Positions 60,014 to 64,000 of a stretch of 64,000 bases of DNA are shown here, in pieces. Both the position numbers and the translations under genes were made by a program. Each line of letters begins with the position of its first letter. The first letter of the stretch is position 1. Below the pieces are notes generated by a model that saw only the letters and a program-made list of their open reading frames with translations, made no database searches and was not told the origin of the DNA. Source of the DNA: Phyllobacterium sophorae (GTDB taxonomy: Bacteria > Pseudomonadota > Alphaproteobacteria > Rhizobiales > Rhizobiaceae); the NCBI RefSeq assembly GCF_003010965.1, contig NZ_PGGM01000001.1:62001-126000 (forward strand), given 5' to 3'.

Positions 60014-60924
60014 CTGATCCGTGCAATGCCATATTGGCGCTCGACCGTATTTCAAAAACCTTTGGCCGTGCCCCTTTCGCGGTAAAGGCAGCGCAATCCG
60101 TGTCGTTTGCGCTGCATCCCGGCCGTACATTGGCGCTGGTCGGAGAATCGGGAAGCGGCAAGACGACCTGCGCGCGTCTCGTCATGCGGGAATATACGCC
60201 GAGCGAGGGGCGGCTGCTGTTCAAGGGCAAGCCGGTAGAAACCGGTGACGCCCGGGCGCTTGCGGCATACCGGCGTTCCGTGCAGATGATCTTCCAGGAT
60301 CCATTCTCTTCGCTCAATCCGGCACACACGATCGCCTATCACCTGCGCCGCCCGTTGCAACTGCACCGGCGCGATCTGAAAGGACGCCAGATCGATGAGG
60401 CCGTCGCGGACCTACTGACGAAAGTCCAGCTCGACCCGGCGCTCGTGGCCCCCAAGCACCCGCACGAACTCTCTGGAGGGCAACGGCAGCGGGTGAATAT
60501 TGCGCGAACGCTAGCGGTCGGCGCCGAGGTCATCGTGGCCGACGAGCCGACATCCATGCTGGACGTATCGGTTCGGCTGGGCGTGCTCAACCTTCTCAAC
60601 GAGATGAAGCGGGATATGAAGCTCGCGCTGCTTTACATCACCCACGACATCGCAACGGCCCGCTATGTCGCCGAAGACATCATCGTCATGTATGCCGGCC
60701 AGATTGTCGAATGGGGCAACGTCAACAAGGTAATCGACAACCCGCAGCATCCCTATACGCGCCTGCTTCTGTCAGCAGTGCCGGATCCGGAAATTCGCTT
60801 CGACGATCCGAGGGCGCAATTGAAGAACGCAACCGTCGGGGAAGTCCGCCGCCTCTCCGCAATCCCGCAGGAACGCATTGTAGCAATCGAATCTGATCAT
60901 TTTGTCCGGCAGATTGCGGCGTAG
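60010..60924 (+). CDS. DppF-type ABC importer ATPase
   Basis: This 304-residue ATPase has Walker A GESGSGKTT, Q-loop IFQDPFSSLNPAHTI, signature LSGGQRQRVNIARTLAVG and Walker B IVADEPTSMLD. The C-terminal oligopeptide-transport segment is present (NPQHPYTRLLLSAVPDPE). ATG 60010 overlaps the previous stop by four bases. Last gene of the seven-gene operon. Confidence 0.9.
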   Translation: MTDPCNAILALDRISKTFGRAPFAVKAAQSVSFALHPGRTLALVGESGSGKTTCARLVMREYTPSEGRLLFKGKPVETGDARALAAYRRSVQMIFQDPFSSLNPAHTIAYHLRRPLQLHRRDLKGRQIDEAVADLLTKVQLDPALVAPKHPHELSGGQRQRVNIARTLAVGAEVIVADEPTSMLDVSVRLGVLNLLNEMKRDMKLALLYITHDIATARYVAEDIIVMYAGQIVEWGNVNKVIDNPQHPYTRLLLSAVPDPEIRFDDPRAQLKNATVGEVRRLSAIPQERIVAIESDHFVRQIAA

Positions 60925-60946
60925 TGCTTCCTGCTTGAGCGCATCA

Positions 60947-60972
60947 GAGCCGGAACACGTGGTTTCCGGCTC
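60947..60972. terminator. Hairpin between the Dpp operon and glnII
   Basis: GAGCCGGAA / TTCCGGCTC with an 8-base loop lies between the two convergent stops. There is no T run on either side, so Rho-independent activity is uncertain. Confidence 0.45.
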
Positions 60973-60992
60973 CGTCGGCTGGCTGGGTATGG

Positions 60993-62033
60993 CTAAGCGG
61001 CGACCGAAACCCTGCTTTCCGTCGGGACGGACGCAATCGTTTTCAAAATCTGCGAAGCGATCTGGTAGGGGTCACCCTGCGAATTTGGACGACGGTCTTC
61101 GAGATAGCCGCGATAACCGCTATTTACGAAACTGTGCGGAACGCGGATCGATGCACCACGGTCAGCAACACCATAGCTGAAGGTGTGAATCGATTGGGTT
61201 TCGTGCTTGCCGGTCAGGCGCAAATGGTTGTCTGGTCCATAGACCGCAATATGATCGGCTCGTGCCGCTTCAAAAGCGCTCATAAGCGCCTCGAAGTATT
61301 CCTTGCCACCCGTCTCACGCATGTAGGCGGTGGAGAAATTGGCATGCATACCGGAGCCGTTCCAATCGGTATCTCCGAGCGGCTTGCAGTGATATTCAAC
61401 GTCTATGCCGTATTTTTCCGTCAGGCGCTGCATCAGATAGCGCGCGATCCACATTTCGTCAGCGGCCTTCCTGGAGCCCTTGCCGAAAATCTGGAATTCC
61501 CATTGCCCCTTTGCCACTTCGGCATTGATGCCCTCGTGATTGATTCCGGCGGCGAGACAGATGTCCAGATGTTCTTCCACGATCTTGCGGGCAACGTCAC
61601 CTACATTGCTATAGCCAACACCCGTGTAGTAGGGGCCCTGCGGAGCAGGATAGCCGGCGTCTGGAAAGCCCAGCGGGCGACCATTCTTGTAGAAGAAATA
61701 TTCCTGTTCGAAGCCGAACCAAGCGCCATCATCGTCAAGAATAGTTGCACGCTTGTTCGATGGATGCGGAGTCTTGCCGTCCGGCATCATGACTTCGCAC
61801 ATCACCAGGACACCATTCTTGCGTTCACTGTCCGGGTAAACCGCGACAGGTTTCAAGACGCAGTCTGAGCTTCTACCCTCGGCCTGCATTGTGGAGCTTC
61901 CGTCAAATCCCCACAACGGAAGTTGCTCAAGCAGGGGAAAACTGTCGAATTCCTTAATTTGGGTTTTTCCGCGAAGATTTGGTACCGGAGTGTACCCATC
62001 AAGCCAAATGTACTCGAGCTTGTATTTTGTCAT
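60993..62033 (-). CDS. glnII: Glutamine synthetase II (eukaryotic-type)
   Basis: This 346-residue enzyme starts MTKYKLEYIWLDGY and has WGFDGSSTMQAEGRSSD, the catalytic WFGFEQEYFF, LAAGINHEGINAEVAKGQWEF, and GDTDWNGSGMHANFS. These are GSII (short beta-grasp) signatures, distinct from GlnA, and known in rhizobia, Agrobacterium and plants. It fixes ammonia into glutamine under nitrogen limitation. ATG 62033 is chosen from the family start. A sigma-54-type promoter lies 53 bases upstream, fitting NtrC control. Confidence 0.95.
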   Translation of the reverse strand: MTKYKLEYIWLDGYTPVPNLRGKTQIKEFDSFPLLEQLPLWGFDGSSTMQAEGRSSDCVLKPVAVYPDSERKNGVLVMCEVMMPDGKTPHPSNKRATILDDDGAWFGFEQEYFFYKNGRPLGFPDAGYPAPQGPYYTGVGYSNVGDVARKIVEEHLDICLAAGINHEGINAEVAKGQWEFQIFGKGSRKAADEMWIARYLMQRLTEKYGIDVEYHCKPLGDTDWNGSGMHANFSTAYMRETGGKEYFEALMSAFEAARADHIAVYGPDNHLRLTGKHETQSIHTFSYGVADRGASIRVPHSFVNSGYRGYLEDRRPNSQGDPYQIASQILKTIASVPTESRVSVAA

Positions 62034-62085
62034 TTCAAACCTTCCATATTTTTGATGATCAAGGCGACGGCCAATTTGGAGAGAA

Positions 62086-62100
62086 GCATTTATTATGCCA
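62086..62100 (-). promoter_or_regulatory. Sigma-54 promoter of glnII
   Basis: On the minus strand TGGCATAATAAATGC gives GG-N10-GC, the invariant -24/-12 spacing of RpoN promoters (consensus TGGCAC-N5-TTGC; two mismatches). It would start transcription about 40 bases before the glnII ATG. No clear NtrC dyad was found further upstream. Confidence 0.65.
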
Positions 62101-62469
62101 ATTGCCTTCGAAAACGGCGCGATTCTGCATCCGACGTCGACGCGAACCTGGTTTTTTTCGTACAAACGGTCAAAATGCTGCCTCGAAAGCCTCAAATGGG
62201 GCCCGGGATCGAATTCCGAACCTGGAGGAAGCTTGGCGCACAATAATTCTCCGATGCGAGAACGGCCAATAGAGTTATGGGCTTTCCGGCGCTCCAAAAC
62301 CGGGTGATTAAATAGTCAGCACAATGACCGTTGTTTGGGCATGCGTGACTAACGGAAGAGTTTCCGCTCAAATGTAACCGGTTGAATTCGTGATCTGGCA
62401 AAGCGATGAAACGCAGCCTGCCCGCCGCTTCTCAATCAGCAAAAGCCTGCTTCAGGATTGCGCCGTGCC
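62101..62469. other. glnII upstream region
   Basis: These bases between the sigma-54 site and the P-loop gene hold no gene with support. An enhancer for NtrC would be expected here but I could not recognise one. Confidence 0.4.
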
Positions 62470-63126
62470 TCAGCGCGGTGGAGGTGCTTTTAGGCCATCG
62501 ATCGTCGCGGCCACCAATTCTTCGGTCGTTTTGTACTTGTCGACATCCAGGACCGTGCAGCCGCCCTCGATAACGAGCTGCAACGTCTTTTGATCGAACA
62601 ACAGCGTGCGTTCGAGGAATCTGGAGATCATTGCGCGGCTTTGTTCGCTCGCGGTGGTGAATCCACTTCCTTCGTAAATCCGGGATCGCAAGGTCTCAGG
62701 GCCGGCCGTGAGCCAGACGGCCCCCACTTCTTTCATGTGGTGACCGCTGGTAATGAAGGGCCATAGGGCCGATCCTTCGAGCACTAATTTTCGCGAACCT
62801 TCATCCTTTACGGTCGACCGTACAAATTCTGCGATAACTGGGGACATCTTACGGTGATGCAGGATGACGGATTCCAGAAGTTCATTGGCCTTCAAGCTCA
62901 GGTAATGTTCCGCGTCGTGGTCTGAAACTTTACCGGTCGTCTTCCGCCATGGCCTCCCTGGGTGCCTGGCTAGACTGTCGGTTGAAACACACCTCCAGCC
63001 AAGTTTCTCTGCGAGCGCCTGCGCCAACGCGGATTTTCCAATATTTGACGCGCCACCGATCAGAACGACCCTGAGATTGGGGGCGATACGCTTGTTCAAT
63101 GATCCGCCCCCCTTACTGAGCGTCAC
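62470..63126 (-). CDS. Orphan P-loop kinase-like protein
   Basis: This 218-residue cytoplasmic protein has a Walker A motif GGASNIGKSALAQALAEKLG (about 24-43) followed by a segment resembling nucleoside/2-phosphoglycerate kinase-like folds (ST after the LID region; IYEGSGF). A Walker B-like strand (RKLVLEGSALWP) follows. It is preceded by a basic leader (LNKRIAPNLRVVLIGGAS). I do not recognise a specific family. It is downstream of, and on the same strand as, a short candidate gene. The ATG at 63126 may be too far upstream; ATG is otherwise absent before the P-loop. Confidence 0.65.
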   Translation of the reverse strand: MTLSKGGGSLNKRIAPNLRVVLIGGASNIGKSALAQALAEKLGWRCVSTDSLARHPGRPWRKTTGKVSDHDAEHYLSLKANELLESVILHHRKMSPVIAEFVRSTVKDEGSRKLVLEGSALWPFITSGHHMKEVGAVWLTAGPETLRSRIYEGSGFTTASEQSRAMISRFLERTLLFDQKTLQLVIEGGCTVLDVDKYKTTEELVAATIDGLKAPPPR

Positions 63127-63227
63127 AAAAACACATTCCTACGCTGCAGACGATCATTCACGATTTCATGACAACCGCAAGCCGTCATGGAAGAAGCGCC
63201 ACTTCATATCGCCATTAGTACAACTCT

Positions 63228-63374
63228 TCACTGGCGCATGGGTGCGTCATTGGAAAGGCTCTTTTGCACCTCTTTCTTGACGGAACCCGCGATTTCCGGG
63301 CAGGCCGCGAGCAACGAATCGGCCGTAAGCGCGACAGTGGAAATTGCGGTTATGAACGTTGTAAAGGCTGTCAT
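63228..63374 (-). CDS. Candidate 48-residue secreted/membrane peptide
   Basis: This short frame (48 codons) starts ATG 63374 with GAGAGG nine bases upstream. It encodes a hydrophobic start (MTAFTTFITAISTVALTADS) that could be a signal peptide or membrane helix, one Cys, then a charged helix (GSVKKEVQKSLSND). No family recognised; identified only from the ribosome-binding site and composition. Its gene ends about 100 bases before the orphan P-loop gene on the same strand. Confidence 0.35.
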   Translation of the reverse strand: MTAFTTFITAISTVALTADSLLAACPEIAGSVKKEVQKSLSNDAPMRQ

Positions 63375-63471
63375 CCCTGACATCCTCTCTGTTCACTCAG
63401 GAACGGGTGACCCCCGACGGCGCAAATGTTCCTGCCTTAAAAAAGCCGGATGCAGACAGCTTTTAGAAGCG

Positions 63472-63499
63472 GCCGACGGGTTCCGCGGAACCCGTCGGC
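63472..63499. repeat. Perfect 28-bp palindrome between divergent small genes
   Basis: GCCGACGGGTTCC-GC-GGAACCCGTCGGC is fully symmetric. It lies 98 bases from the start of the minus-strand 48-residue frame and about 62 bases before the PepSY-like gene. No T run is adjacent on either side, so it is either an operator or part of a transcript stem. Confidence 0.65.
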
Positions 63500-63560
63500 A
63501 TATTGAACGTTGAGTAAATTGAATGGGCGGAACATTCGAATTTGGATAAGGAAAATAGTC

Positions 63561-63878
63561 ATGTTGAAAAAACTGCTGATCATTGGAGCAACTGCTCTGG
63601 TCGCCGTAACTTCCGCGCCGCAGGCATTTGCGCAATCCATCGAGATCGGACCTGATGGTGTGCGGCTGCGGGAACCTTACCAGGAACGTGTCTATCGGCG
63701 TGCCCCTGAAATTAGCGAACGCGAAGCTGTTCGCATTGCAAGGAGCGAAGGTCTTCGTGACGTAGACGACGTTAGACGGACGAGATCGAGATTTGTCGTG
63801 GAAGGCATAGATCGCCGAGGCGATGATATACGTGTGGACATCGATCGCCGCACGGGCGACGTGATCGCCGTGCGATAG
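63561..63878 (+). CDS. Small secreted PepSY-like protein
   Basis: This 105-residue exported protein has signal peptide MLKKLLIIGATALVAVTSAPQAFA (1-24). It then has EISEREAVRIARSEGLRDVDDVRRTRSRFVVEGIDRRGDDIRVDIDRRTGDVIAVR in segments, which matches the pattern of PepSY domains (helix, then a beta hairpin with DxxTGxV). PepSY domains often inhibit proteases or sense the envelope. ATG 63561 with GGAAAA upstream. Followed by a hairpin. Confidence 0.75.
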   Translation: MLKKLLIIGATALVAVTSAPQAFAQSIEIGPDGVRLREPYQERVYRRAPEISEREAVRIARSEGLRDVDDVRRTRSRFVVEGIDRRGDDIRVDIDRRTGDVIAVR

Positions 63879-63894
63879 TTCCGAGATTCACGAG

Positions 63895-63928
63895 AAAAAG
63901 CCCGGCACTTGGGTGGCGGGCTTCTTCT
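63895..63928. terminator. Bidirectional terminator after the PepSY-like gene
   Basis: AAAAAGCCCG and CGGGCTTCTT pair around a loop of about 12 bases; A-run on the left, T-rich run on the right. It sits between the convergent PepSY-like gene and the partial gene at the right edge. Confidence 0.65.
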
Positions 63929-63931
63929 GCC

Positions 63932-64000
63932 CTAGTAGCTTGAAGTTTCCTCGGCGGTGTCGTTCAGGTCGTATAGGCGTGAAAGCTCCAGCTCGACTGC
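63932..64000 (-). CDS. 3' end of an unidentified gene (runs off right edge)
   Basis: Reading the minus strand from the edge gives an open frame of 22 codons (AVELELSRLYDLNDTAEE, then TSSY) ending in TAG at 63934-63932. It is just past a bidirectional terminator. The fragment is acidic and too short to identify. Confidence 0.45.
   Translation of the reverse strand, partial: AVELELSRLYDLNDTAEETSSY

Noticed and set aside
63187-63513. A 108-codon plus-strand frame over the small peptide region
   Set aside because: It has no ribosome-binding site or motif, and overlaps the better-supported minus-strand frame and the palindrome.

Overview
The window is a stretch of chromosome from an alphaproteobacterium of the order Hyphomicrobiales (Rhizobiales), most likely from the Phyllobacteriaceae/Brucellaceae/Rhizobiaceae side of that order. 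The signs are the gene orders rplU-rpmA-(acetyltransferase)-obgE-proB-proA-nadD-rsfS-rlmH and helicase-S4 protein-fdxA-carD, a eukaryotic-type glutamine synthetase (GSII) with a sigma-54 promoter, the PhaR/PhaA/PhaB set, and a liv operon with rhizobial-type accessory parts. Genus assignment is inference. I see no insertion sequence, prophage, CRISPR array or rRNA; one tRNA is present.

Layout. 0-1.2 kb: 5' end of an ABC-F ATPase gene and two paralogous glycine-zipper lipoproteins. 1.2-6 kb: a thiamine salvage island, with thiamine diphosphokinase and a small membrane protein on the minus strand, and a TPP riboswitch followed by thiBPQ on the plus strand. 6-13 kb: an M48 metalloprotease with a C-terminal LysM-like end, CarD, seven-iron ferredoxin, an S4 RNA-binding protein and a large SUV3-like helicase. 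13.3-23.1 kb: polyhydroxybutyrate (PHB) metabolism (phaB, phaA, a PhaR-type operator, phaR; later bdhA translationally coupled to a patatin-like hydrolase), interrupted by a HbpS-like gene, a cupin, a small membrane-protein gene split by an in-frame stop, rpmF, mtgA, a prenyl synthase and ispG. 23.1-28.8 kb: MFS transporter, DeoR regulator and pyruvate carboxylase. 28.9-35 kb: branched-chain amino acid ABC operon livH-livM-livG-livF-DUF6867-livJ, in which LivG carries an unusual C-terminal helix-hairpin-helix extension. 35.3-39.2 kb: trans-4-hydroxyproline catabolism (epimerase, D-amino-acid oxidoreductase, deaminase) divergent from a GntR regulator across a clear palindromic operator. 39.2-42.8 kb: methylmalonate-semialdehyde dehydrogenase with a divergent LysR regulator and two small secreted proteins. 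42.8-46 kb: macAB-type efflux. 46.2-53.5 kb: the rlmH-rsfS-nadD-proA-proB-obgE-GNAT-rpmA-rplU housekeeping block. 53.6-60.9 kb: tRNA-Ser(CGA), then a seven-gene operon GNAT-NagZ-like-SBP-permease-permease-ATPase-ATPase that looks like uptake and hydrolysis of an amino-sugar oligosaccharide or muropeptide. 61-64 kb: glnII, an orphan P-loop protein, a possible 48-residue protein, a small secreted PepSY-like protein and the 3' end of one more gene.

How the parts fit: acetyl-CoA/PHB turnover (PhaA, PhaB, PhaR, Bdh, patatin) sits near anaplerotic pyruvate carboxylase. Amino-acid scavenging (liv, hydroxyproline, MmsA, GSII, ProAB) and thiamine and cell-wall-sugar uptake make up the rest. The best leads for new biology are the LivG fusion, the NagZ/Dpp operon, the bdhA-patatin pair, and several intergenic palindromes (PhaR site, hydroxyproline operator, macA upstream repeats, 63.47-kb palindrome). 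Starts were chosen from ribosome-binding sites and overlaps by eye; no database search was run.
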